Below are positions 35,801-46,900 of a stretch of DNA of 64,000 nucleotides, one piece after another. Origin of the DNA: Pseudisothecium myosuroides (Eukaryota > Streptophyta > Bryopsida > Hypnales > Lembophyllaceae); assembly GCA_951799445.1 (NCBI GenBank), contig OX637287.1:3720001-3784000 (forward strand), written 5' to 3'. The position numbers were made by a program, and so were the translations under genes. Below the pieces are notes generated by a model. That model did no database searches, was not told the origin of the DNA, and saw only the letters and a program-made list of their open reading frames with translations. Position 1 is the stretch's first letter, and the number at the start of each line of letters is the position of its first letter.

Positions 35801-36729
35801 TTAACCCCTAAAGGCCCAAGGCTTTTTTTCTGCCAAAAAACCATCAAAACTGCCATTTCTATAGCAAGGAGTAAAAAAAAATGAAAAATGTCTTTTTTTT
35901 CACATCTAACCATAGGATCTTACACCTAACTAGTATGAGAATGTGTGGAAAAAATTTCAGAATTTTTGACCGCTCAGATTGCAAGATATCTGCGTTTAAA
36001 GTGGAAAAAACAAGTATTTCAGCACATTGCGGGACTAGATTTTTTGACTTTAAACATTTTGCACTACAGAGTTTTGTGCTTTAAATCTCTATAGTGGAGA
36101 ATTGAGTTGAGAGTCTAGGGAAAAAAAAATATTCAAAAAAACTTAATTATCATTCCTAAAAAATTTATTAAGTAGAAGTAGGTACAAGATAGAAGGAAAG
36201 TCTAAAACATTAATATATTTTAGATGGAATTAAAATACACTAATCCCAATGGTGAGATTGTTCTAGCAAGTAAACTAAACCATAAGGATTTTTCTTTTTT
36301 TTTAAATTGCAAAAATAGCACTCAGAAATGAATCCTACAAGTTATTTTTTTCAAGAAGATGCTCTAACTGCCTGAAAAACAAGAATGTCCATAACTTTTT
36401 CGTAACAAATCCAAATGAAATGAATCAAAGCTTTCCAAATAGACAAAAATATAATCTACAAGAAAAAAAATATTAAAAAAAAAAAAATCAAATTTTTGCC
36501 AAATTTTTCTTGCTGCCCGAACTGCCCAGTTACGAAAAAAAGTAACATATTTGGCCATAACTTCTGACTCCTATTTCCAAATGTCCTGAAATTTAGTGCA
36601 TATGAAAGATATTCCTCATGCCCACCTTCTATTAAAATTTCAGCTTAAAATATGGAAAAAACTAATCACACGGACCTGCCCGAAATTTCTATACGGCCAA
36701 AAAATGCATGCCGGTCCTTTAGGGGTTAA
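35801..36729. mobile_element. complete TTAA-type (piggyBac-like) element inside the LTR
   Basis: TTAA stands at both borders (35801-35804 and 36726-36729), with ends CCCCTAAAGGCCC and GGTCCTTTAGGGG. The sister LTR has the uninterrupted site at 29059-29062: GGAAATTATTAAGGAACTGC. This shows target-site duplication of exactly TTAA. The interior is the inverted relative of 22275-23124. No transposase frame. Confidence 0.9.
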
Positions 36730-37731
36730 AGAACTGCTAAATTTAGCATCCTTATTGGAGGTTTGGTTTTGCCCTTGACTTCTGAACACTTCCTAAAAGA
36801 TTGCCCAAAAGTTTCGGAATTTTACAAAACTCCAAGATGACTCCATGGGAAGTCAACCACCTTTGAAACTGATGGTAAATTCATAGAAATTATCTAGAGT
36901 GCGCTAAAATCTCACTAAAAATTAGATTAGAGTTTTATATATTAAATAAAAGACCAGTTAAGTTTGAAGACTTTTTGATAGTCAGAAGTATCAGAATCGG
37001 CAACGACATCGAATTTAACAAGAATTTACAACATGGCGGCGGGTTGACCGGCGAACTAGGAGCTAGCGGTGTCAATGTCGCAAACAAGGAATTTTTTCTT
37101 ACCCTCATGAACCTTCCAAGCAACCCTAGCCAGTCAGTTTTATCGGGAAATTCAAATTCCATTAGTTGAAATTTTGACTTTTCTTTGAAGTTATCGTTAG
37201 TGGTTTTTACGAGTATTTACAGCCTAGAAGAAGGGGATACAAGATTTGTGAAGACTAATTGGGATCTTCTGAACGCGATGGCGCAATCGGTTTTCAATTT
37301 GGAGTTGTTCTCAAGAAGATAGGAAGAATTCAGCCGTAAGTTTGACTTTTTTAGAGTAATTAGCGATAATTCAAGGTTAATTGACAAAATATCTTGGTAG
37401 AAATTGAAGATTGGATTTAGTTAAGATTTCAAATTTTTCCTTTAAAAGTCAATTTAGATTAAACTAAGAATATTTGGAAATATCCTAGGGTTAATCACGA
37501 ATTATCTCAAGGTCAAAATAGTTAATTTCCTAAATGTCTTTGGGAAAAATCTTAGATTTTATTTGAACATGATTTTCTTGCTAATTAACGTTTGTTCTAG
37601 AAAATTCTAAGAATTAAACAAAGATTATTTAGCAAATATCTTAGGATAGTTTAGAATTTAGCTTTAGGTAGTTTTTGAGTAAAAGAACCAAATATCTCAT
37701 AGTAAACTAAGTGGTGGGACCTTCTAGCAAA

Positions 37732-37801
37732 TATATAAAGCCTCCTTGCAAAGTTTTTCATAACCCATTACACCATTATCTGCCTACCGACACTCTGTCG
37801 G
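37732..37801 (+). promoter_or_regulatory. LTR promoter: TATATAA plus downstream inverted repeat
   Basis: TATATAA at 37732-37738, then CCGACA-CTC-TGTCGG at 37787-37801, a perfect 6-bp stem. It matches the arrangement at 30065-30136. Confidence 0.55.
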
Positions 37802-38550
37802 AGTGTGGAGACTCTCTTTGTTCACTTTGCTTACCGGCTTTGTCGGAAGCATTTATTTAGACCATCTTTTGGTCATCTTTTGCTCATTTTTGTTCATTTT
37901 ACTTTCTTTTAGTGAAAGACTTTGGTTAGAGGACTCGGGATTCCCTTTCAACCATCAAAACCACACTAAAATCATACTTTTAAGAGGTTTTATCCCCCAA
38001 AACTTGCATATCGTCTTTGTGTACTAATTTTATGTTTTATAACAGCCATTGAGTCAGAATTCTTACGGCGGTGAAGCTAGTCTTTACCAAAAGATTCTAA
38101 TACTCAAAACACCGGCCAAACTTCGTTGTATAACAAAGTTTGGTTTGACTTAATTCCTAATTTTTGGCTTAAACACTTTCATGTGTACCTCATTTAGAAA
38201 TTAAAACTATTGGAGACTTTGGGAATTCTTTTAGTCCTTAATGTTCGGTTTAAATACTTTCATGTGTACCTCCTTTAAGAATTGAAACATTCCTGCAGCC
38301 ACTTGGAACCATATTTCACAAGTTTTTCCTGGGGTTGCTCTTGCACGGCGGAGCTTTGACCTTAAAACTATTTACCTTAAAGAAAAAATTTGGGAAAAAT
38401 CCTTGACTTTTTGGCCTACTTAAGCCAGAGAACCTCACCGAGAGGCTCCCTTTCTTTCCACCGCAATTCACTCAAAGTTTGCTCATACTCTCATTGCCAA
38501 GTCATGGATGTTAGATGATAGTTTAGCTTTTGTTTTATTTTAAGTTTTAC

Positions 38551-38690
38551 TTTGCTTTGTTATCCCAAAAACCTCAAAACCACATTTAGTTTAGTTTTGC
38601 TTTGCTTTGTTATCCCAAAAACCTTAAAAAAACACATTTAGTTTAGTTTTGCTTTGCTTTGTTATCCCCAAAATCCAAAATATCATTTAG
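38551..38690 (+). repeat. about 50-bp tandem repeat in LTR
   Basis: TTTGCTTTGTTATCCC with CCAAAACC spacers occurs three times, in the same place as the 110-bp repeats of the sister LTR but with a shorter unit. Confidence 0.75.
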
Positions 38691-38998
38691 TTTAGTTTGC
38701 TTGCTTAGATTACTCCAAAACCTCCAAGATATCTAATTAGTTTAGTTGAAATTTTTAATTAGTTAGAACTAGTTTAGTTTTATTTAGGACAGAAATTAGA
38801 ACCAGAGAAGGTCCCGAACCAACATACGGGGAAGGTCAGAACCAGCATACGGGGAAGGGCGGGTATCGGACAGCTCAAGGTCGGGTATCGGACAGCCAAG
38901 GCGGATATCGGAGGTCGGGAAAACGACCGGGAACCAACTGCGGGAATGGACGGGGAACGGCTGCGTGAACTGCCCTATCACCCTGCGCCACGTGGCAC

Positions 38999-39004
38999 CG
39001 GCCG
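38999..39004. promoter_or_regulatory. G-box CACGTG in LTR
   Basis: CACGTG in a GC-rich patch, 1.25 kb upstream of the mini-exon; conserved in position in the related copies. Confidence 0.45.
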
Positions 39005-39009
39005 GCTAA

Positions 39010-39140
39010 TTGCCGGAGCCAAACAAGGGTCCAGTTCGACATTAGAGCAGGAGTCCAGTTCGAATGTTCGATATCAGAGCAAGGGCTCAGTTCGACATCA
39101 GAGCAAAGGGTCTAGTTCGATTTAGAGCAGGGGTCCACTT
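39010..39140 (+). repeat. imperfect tandem repeat (CAGTTCGACATCAGAGCA)
   Basis: Four or five units of GTCCAGTTCGACATCAGAGC type follow the G-box. Confidence 0.7.
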
Positions 39141-40253
39141 GACATCAAAAGCTCAGAACCAAGCCATACAATTTGAAACCAAGTAAACAGGTGAGGTACT
39201 CAATCCAAAACTCACTGGATCTTTCCAAATTTAATTAAACTTCCTCATCTGAACTAAAATCTTTCTAATTTTCAAGCTTTGGAAAGTGAAGTTAAAATTG
39301 GACCTCCACACTTATAAGAAAATCAAGGTACTACTTTGTGCCATAGTCACCTTCCGAAACGCGCAACTCAACTCACGAAAAGAAGAGAGAGACGTAGTCA
39401 CATCCTCAAATTCGAGACAACAAAACAAGAATGAAGAAGAATCACAGCTAAGAAAGAATAAAAAAGAAAAATTGGCGGCTTGAGTTTTTAATTAGAATTA
39501 AAAACTAATACTTCTCGAGAATCTAACTATTCATGTGTGCTTGTTGTTTTGTTTTCTCACTATTCATTTTGGATTTGGCGCGGTTTTTTTTTCTTTTTCT
39601 ATTCATTTTGTTTTGTTTTGTTGTGCTTTCCCTATTCATTTACTATTCATTTTGGATTTGTTTTGGTTTTTATTCCGTTACTATTCATTTACTATTCATT
39701 TTGGGACAAATTGTGATTTTTTAATTCTTTTTTTTACTATTCATTTACTATTCATTTGGAATAGTTCTTTGGTTTTATTCCTTTTACTATTGAAGAATTT
39801 GTTTTTTTCTATCAATTAAGAATTTTGGAAGGAATTAGTAGGGTGAATGTTGATTTAGGGTTTGCTTTATTAGGCTTAATAAGCCAAATAGAAAAAGACA
39901 AAAAGTCAACAAAAACATTAGATTAATCCAACAAAAATTAATAAACTAATGAATAACAAATATTCATTGGAATATTATTAAATTGAAAGATATTAATCTT
40001 TTAAATTAATTCTCAAATAAAATAAACCTTCAAAGGTATTTGGTAATAGGGCCTTGAAGTTTATTTTATTTCAAAAAATTGTTTAGAAACCAACTAAAAA
40101 CCATTAGAAATTTAACGTAAACTCCTAAATTTAAGGAATTAAGTTAAATACTTTCAACTAACCACTTCTGTAGGAAATTAGCTCAAAAGAATGTAGAAGG
40201 AAGAATTTCCAAACATTCTGACATCCAAATTGCATTAAATAGACGGAGCACAC

Positions 40254-40334
40254 ATGATGGAGGATGACGGATACTTTGAATTGATTATGCTAGTCATGTG
40301 CAATGATAGAACCATGGCGTGGATGGACACAAAG
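40254..40334 (+). CDS. LTR mini-exon: 27 codons then GT splice donor
   Basis: It begins MMEDDGYFELIMLVMCNDRT and ends in MDTK before GTATGT. It aligns with 32451-32522, with three extra codons near the end that keep the frame. The donor follows a complete codon. Confidence 0.5.
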
Positions 40335-42651
40335 GTATGTTAGTTTTTCTCTTTTCTTTTGCTTTGTTTTTTCCTTTAAATTGAAATTGGAATCGTTGCT
40401 TTTAAAAGATAGCTTTTAGATTAGAATTTTAGGATTTAAGTTAGAATTTAGAACTTGATAGGTAATTTTTAGAGTTCTCCAAAACCAAATCACACTTAAG
40501 AAATAACCACAAAACAAAGAGGTTACTAACCAATTAAACTTAACCATAAAATTGGATGAAAGTTAAGGTTTTCATCCAAAGGAATCTTTAAGGAATATTT
40601 TAAGGTGGAATCAAACAAAGAATCTATAAAGATTTCAAAATTCCCTTTTTACTTTTAAAAATACTTTATTTTTGAAGGATAAAAGTTTGGATGAAGTTTG
40701 AGGCTAAATTTGGATGAAAAACATCCAAATAGGTCAAAATTTCAAATAATCTTAATAATCCAGAACTTAAATGAACTAATAACCTAACCCTAGAATTTAG
40801 AATTATTTTGAATTAAATTGCTATTTTAGATTAGTGGATGAAGTTTTAGCCAGTAAACGGCCGAACTTCGATCGTAGTAACTTTTGCTAGGAATCTTGGA
40901 GTCTAACTTTCTTTACCATTTTGGGAAGGAAAAATTATATTCTAAAGGGTGCATAGATACAATTTTAGTTAGATTAGATTTTGCTTTCTTTTTCCCATTT
41001 TACTTAAATATAACCTTTTTAACTAGTTAACAAATAGTTTCTTTTTAGAATTAGTGATTTTTTACAGGATTATCAGTCACAAAAAATGTCCATTGCTTGG
41101 AAGGCGTACACTTAATTAGGAATCACCCGATCAGGAGTAAATCTCCAACAAAACAGCCGCTAGAGCGCGTGTGTAACTTTCTGACTCAAGGGTGGAGTTA
41201 GAAATATTCACACTAAGCTAGTTTTTTTTTAGAAAAGTCAAACTCCAAGGTTTGGATTTTGAAATTTAAACCCATTTTGGTGTTTAATTAGCAATAGGTT
41301 TTGTTGAATTTTTTTGAGTTTGGATAGAGTATGGAGATATTTAATGAATTTAAAATGGCCATTTGAAGCCAATGGCGCAATCGATTTTTAATTTGGAGTT
41401 AATCCCCAAAAATTAGGAGTTTGGACCAGTATAGAAAGTGAAAAAGTCAAAATTGACAATTTAAGATGAAAATCCTAAATGATAAGATTACCACTAGGAA
41501 AAGGGAGGGAGGTGAATGCCCTTGAAAATGTATACGGGGGGGCTCATTTTCCTCTCACAAATACCCCTTGTAGCCATATGTTGGCTCATTTTATACATTT
41601 GGATTCATTTAGTTGGATTTTGGCCATTTTAGGCCATGTTGCCAAAATTGTGTGTTTTTGAAGCATTTCAAGCTTCAGTGTTGGTATTTTGTAAGCTTTG
41701 AAGGACTTAAAGGGGCCCCTTCAAACCTTGGCTCTTACTTGTTATTATAAAGTTGTTTTGTATATTTTACTCTGATTGTGGTTAGAGATTTGGGTAACTA
41801 ATCCTAAAGCTTTCCCTCACTGTACCTTGGCGATGTTGTTTTGGAGGAATTTTAGAAGTCCTAACTTGATTCTTCTTTAGCGTTGTTAAAAATTGTATTA
41901 AATTGTGTGGTTTTGCCTTGATTGTGCTTCAAATGGCAAAACTTTGAACCCCCTTTGTTTAGAAATTGATAAAATTAGGGTAGTATTGAAAAATACGCCG
42001 AAATTTTAGCTTATGACATTTTTTTGTCTTTAGAATTTAGTATTTTTTTATAGAGGCTGCGAAGCTTTGACTTCACATAATGAAAATTAATGAAGGATTT
42101 AGAGTATTTTTCAAAGATGTGTCAAAGCTTTGAGTCTTTGACCTTTCATAGTGGAAATTAGTGAAGAATTTAGTGTTTTTTCTAAAGAGGAGGCAAAGTT
42201 TTGGCTTATGATATTTTGGCATCTATAGAATTTAGTGTGTTTTTCAAAGAGACAGCAAAGCTTTAGTTGTTTAGGTTCTAGAAATTTCCACCAAAAATTA
42301 TCAAAGGCCTTTTTCCAAGTTTAGTTTCAAAAACTTCATTTTTGAAATTTCATGTTTAGTTTTAAAAAGACCGTGTGATAGAATAGTGATAAAAATTGCT
42401 TTTAATTTTTCAAGCCTTAAGAGTTACTTCTTGTTTTTTCAAGGAATAATGGCCTTTCCTTAAAATCCTTGATAATGTCCAAAAATTTACATATTTAGTA
42501 TTAAATTAGTTTTCAAGTACTAAAAAGAAAAAAAAGGTCTGAAATCGGAAAAGACCTTGGAAGCGGAGAAACTTAAGCCGGGAAGGTCGGACAGTAAAAG
42601 CAAAGGGATCCTCGTCAGCACGACCCATGGGTCCATCCAATCCGGAATCGC

Positions 42652-42657
42652 CACGTG
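42652..42657. promoter_or_regulatory. G-box CACGTG in LTR
   Basis: CGCCACGTGGCA in a GC-rich patch upstream of the mini-exon at 43526. Confidence 0.45.
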
Positions 42658-43525
42658 GCAAGGCAATAAAAAAAAGGAAGAGACCTACTTTCAACTGTTG
42701 ATCTGTATGCATTGTGGTAACAAGACAACTTACTATTTGGATATTGAGATTATGGACTGTTGAATACTGAGACTATCAATTGCAGGGTACTAAGACTGTT
42801 GGACTGTTTGGTCAGCTTGGATACTGACTGCTGGACAGCTGGATACAAGACTGCTGGGCTGAATAATTACTGTTGCTAGACTAAACTCAAAGTTTTGGTT
42901 GGACTTAATTTAAAATTTTAATGTTTTGATTTGATGTTGTATAAAATACTCTCTAATACCAAGACAAGTTTAGGCATGGGATAGTAGAATAAAAGTAGAA
43001 TAGATTAATAGAATAGAAAACTTTAGAAGTTTACAACTCTTTACTTTCACAAACTCAATTAGAAAGAAAAATAGAATAGAATTTAGCAATTTGCCCCTTT
43101 TCACATAAAACACTTGCAAATTGCAAGTCTTCTAAGTTGCAACCATTCAAATTAAAATACAAATTTGAAAGAGATATAGAGAAGTTTAGAGAGTTATGTT
43201 TAAAATTGTGAGTTGGAAGAAAAGATGAAGGGTTTAGGACTCAATTAAGATTAGGAGAATTTTTTTTTAAAATATTTAGCATTTAAATAGAACAATAATT
43301 GACTTAGATAAGAATTGGTAGTTAATTATTATTTGGAAGCTTAGAACATTATTGTATGACATACAAGTCAACTCTTGAAATACAATAATGAGTCTAAATA
43401 AAAAAAATGTTGAAGGGAAAGAAGTAAAATAGAAAGAAAAGAAAGAAGTAGTTAGAATTCTAGTTCAAACTTGTACTAAAACACTACTTACAAGCAGTAA
43501 GCAAAATTACAAGACAACACCAAAC

Positions 43526-43588
43526 ATGGCGAATGAAAAATACCTTGACAAAAAATTTTACAATGTGGCGGATGACACCCAACTTGAG
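43526..43588 (+). CDS. LTR mini-exon: 21 codons then GT splice donor
   Basis: It reads MANEKYLDKKFYNVADDTQL and then Glu, directly before GTAAAT. Compared with the minus copy at 26158-26096 it has the same length, the same MAN start, a similar DDT/NDT core near the end, and the same donor phase. Confidence 0.5.
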
Positions 43589-45480
43589 GTAAATTATTAA
43601 TTTTTTCATTTTTTTTCAAATTATTTTAATTAGCACTTAAGAGATTTAGCCGAACTTCAAGTCTAATTTAGAGGGTCAAAAATAGTTTTTTTTCAAAGTT
43701 TATCCTGAATAGTCTATAGATTAGAATTAAAGGTTTCCGAAAACATGTGACATTTAGAAATTAGAGTTAAAACAAGTAATATATGAAGGGATAAAGAACA
43801 ATAAAGAACCACGGCTAATAAATATATAATTACGGCCACTAATTATACCTCAAAATGAGTGGAAGCTCGAGCTCTAAAAAACAATAGTGTCCACTTAACG
43901 ACTAAATTTTTGTACGAAGAAATAATTACTTGCTACAGATATCTAGTAGAATTAATAAGCGATTGAAGGACTTACTTCCCCAACACAACCATTCAACATT
44001 TCAACTTCTTAACACAAAAATCAACATGATTCAGCATAAAAAATCGACCCTTTATTATCCCCAAGAAAATGAACAGGTAGAGTTGTCAAATAAATATTAA
44101 AAATCACTTACTAAAATAATAAATACTAATCAGATAGATTGGGATCACAAACTATTGTCTGCACTATGGATATACCAAACGGCATATCAAGTGACTACTC
44201 GCCACATACTCTTCTTATTAGTATATGGAACTGAGGCGTTGTTTCCCATCAAATACTTGGAAACTTAAACACAAAGATATCCCGGGAATCTATCAATACA
44301 TGCAATGATTAAACATCACTTATATCAACTACAATAGATGGATTTGCGATGAATTGAAGTTGAAGATCATATATAAAAAAGAAGACAAGTAAAAGACAAT
44401 AAAAGACTAAATCTCCAAGACAAATCAAAGATTCAAGATTTATAAAAGACTTGTAACTCCAATCAATTGGATAAAAAAAAAACTTGCACACAAAAAGAAG
44501 AAGAAGTGATAAGAAAGGAAAAAATCAACATACAAGTATACAAAACACAAATCAATTGAAAAAAACAAAATCAAGACAATAGCTTTATTTTTCTCACCAA
44601 AGCAAATCAATAGGAAAAAAATGGCTTGTTCTTAAAGAAATTAAATTTGATGAAAACTAACTAAAATTATCTAAAGGAAGCAAGATTAGAAAATCAAGGA
44701 ATAATAGTAAATCAAAATCTAAAAGTGAAATTATAAGTGAATTTGAAAGGTGAATTAGTAGTAATTTATGGATGAAGTTTGATGAACCAATTAGTTGTTA
44801 AACTTTGTCCATTGATACTTTTTGATAGGAAACGTTAATCTCAAAATATTTTAGCATCTTAAAAAGTTGAAGTCAAATTTTAGAAGGAACAATTGATAAA
44901 CAATTGAAATTAGTAATTTTCAAAAAATCAATAGATGAAGTTTAGTTTAGGAAACGAATAAAGTAACTTGAAAATAGGTCATTGAAGTTGAAACTTAAAA
45001 TTTAAATAGAAAATAATAATACATTTTTAGAACTCAACACCAAAAAATAATTGAAATATTTTAAGTATTCAAACAAGCGGATGCAGTTAGAGAAACCGAT
45101 TAGTGGTCAAACTTCATCCGTCGATAACTCTTGGTAGAAAGGTCGGATTAGGTTGAATTTTATATTTTTGAAAGTGACATGAGATGATCTATCATTTAGG
45201 ATTTCTAAATTTAAATTAAATTCATTTAGACTAAAACATCACAGTGGCTTAGGTAGTTAGTTCGGTTAGGTTAAAATTTGGAATTATAAAAAAAATTCTT
45301 GGTTAGATTGCATGTTTTGCACACTTAGAACTTAAAAATAGATTCATTTTTTGAAAGGTACAATGAATTGGCGTTAAGCACCGATTTGAATAAAATTCAC
45401 ATTAAAACACAAGAGTGTGATTGTACTCAATTATTTATCAAGGGAAGATAAATAAGCGCTCATAAGGGTGAATTTTTGGT

Positions 45481-46900
45481 ATTAATAATTATTTATAACT
45501 ATTATAAGTTGCAAAAAAGTTTAAATTTGAATTACATTTATACCACAGCAAAAAAAAATGGCTATGAAAAGGCCCTTTAAGTTTAACCCTTGCCTTCATA
45601 AGAAGAGGAATTAATGGAGGATGAATTGCCAAGTTCTCCACTTACACTTGCACAACGTAAGAGACAAAATAAAAGTAAAGGGCGAACAAGTCATCCGCCC
45701 TTCTTACACCTAGCGAACGACTAGTTCATGTTTGTGTCATCTTATAGCCGCGATGAAGCTGATTCCAAATGGTCCGCTCAATCATGGCTATTGAATCGTC
45801 TGCCTCATCCGACGATTAACACATCTGCCTAATGAACGTAATATCAATTATATCCTGGACATTCAAAACTTGAACAGGATGTTACTTAGGACATTGGTTT
45901 TATCAACTCTAAAAAAGATAAGATGGATGAAATTTAGCACATGTTCACTAGAAACGAACAAGAATGAAAACTTAGAAAATAATTTAAAAAATACAAAATA
46001 CAAGTGAAAGAAAAAGTTAATTTTGAATTGTAGATTAATAGTAAAAAATGGATGAAGTATGAAGTATAGCGATGAAACTTTATTTATCGATAATTTTCAC
46101 TAAGATAGTTTTTTCATTTTGGATAGTTAAAATTAAACTTTGTAAAGAATAAATTTAAAAAAAAATCTAAAGATAATAACTGATCAGAAGTCATTCAATG
46201 CATTTAATAATAAAAAATAATAAGTTATATCAATTTAAATTTATAAAAGAAGGAAGTTAGATTTGGAGTTGCATAATAGGAACTCAAAGAATTTTAAAGC
46301 TAGTTCAAATTTAGAAAAATATACAAAACCTTTAAAAAAAATTTAATTTAATTTAAGTTAAAGATTAATGAAGTCAATTGAAAATTATTCATCCAAATCT
46401 AAACTTCAAACTTAACTAAAAGTTTGAAAAGTTTAAGTAGGTATTTAAAGAAATGAATGAAATTAGGTAGCCTCTTAAAGGCTAAACTTCATTTGTCCAT
46501 ATCTTTTACTAAAAAAGTTGGATTCATTTGTATATATTATAATTTTAGAATTGACATGAAATTTTCTACCACTTAAAATTATTAAATTTAAATTGACATT
46601 ACTTCCATTCAAAAATCACAACAGTCTAGACGCCTAGTTAGCTTGAACTAACTAAATAATTTTTACAATTTAATTTGGGTTTCTTGGTTCTTTTGCAAGT
46701 TTGTATATTTTGTATGTTTAGACATTAGAAAATATCTATAACTTAGAAAACATAATGGACAGACCTTCAAGCACCCATTAGAACAGAATCACATCTAAAA
46801 ACAAGAACTTGATTGTGCTCGTTTATTTTTAAAGGGTAGATAATTAAACGCTGATATATACCTAATTGTCCACAACAATCGAAAAAAAAAAAATACTCAT
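45481..46900 (+). repeat. degenerate second copy of LTR 3' sequence
   Basis: The series of GATGAAGTTT-like blocks, a CACAGT/CACAACAGTCTAG block and an AAAGGGTAGATAATTAAACG block near 46830 repeats the order seen at 44770-45480. Borders are uncertain. Confidence 0.35.

Larger units (their letters stand above)
35237..41212 (+). mobile_element. giant LTR (solo LTR or LTR-only element), 5976 bp including an insert
   Basis: It starts TGTGAGCC and ends ATTCACA. The duplication CTAAG flanks it (35232-35236 and 41213-41217). The uninterrupted site in the inverted relative is at 28004-28008 (CCTAG, one base different). It has the same landmarks as 28494-33391: TATATAA at 37732, CCGACACTCTGTCGG at 37787, tandem TTTGCTTTGTTATCCC units near 38551-38690, a G-box at 38999, an ACTATTCATTT-rich tract at 39530-39790, and a mini-exon at 40254. 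A TTAA-type element sits inside at 35801-36729. No gag-pol frame. Confidence 0.8.
34508..45480 (+). mobile_element. old giant LTR repeat (plus), split by a younger LTR
   Basis: Segments 34508-35236 and 41213-42280 are the inverted counterparts of parts of the minus-strand repeat to the left. The series continues with a G-box at 42652, a mini-exon at 43526-43588, and GATGAAGTTT-containing 3' sequence near 44770-45480 like that after the mini-exons of the younger LTRs. Its first roughly 250 bp are missing where it meets the start of the minus-strand copy at 34507. That suggests the minus copy inserted into it or that the two recombined. The right border is approximate. Confidence 0.55.
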
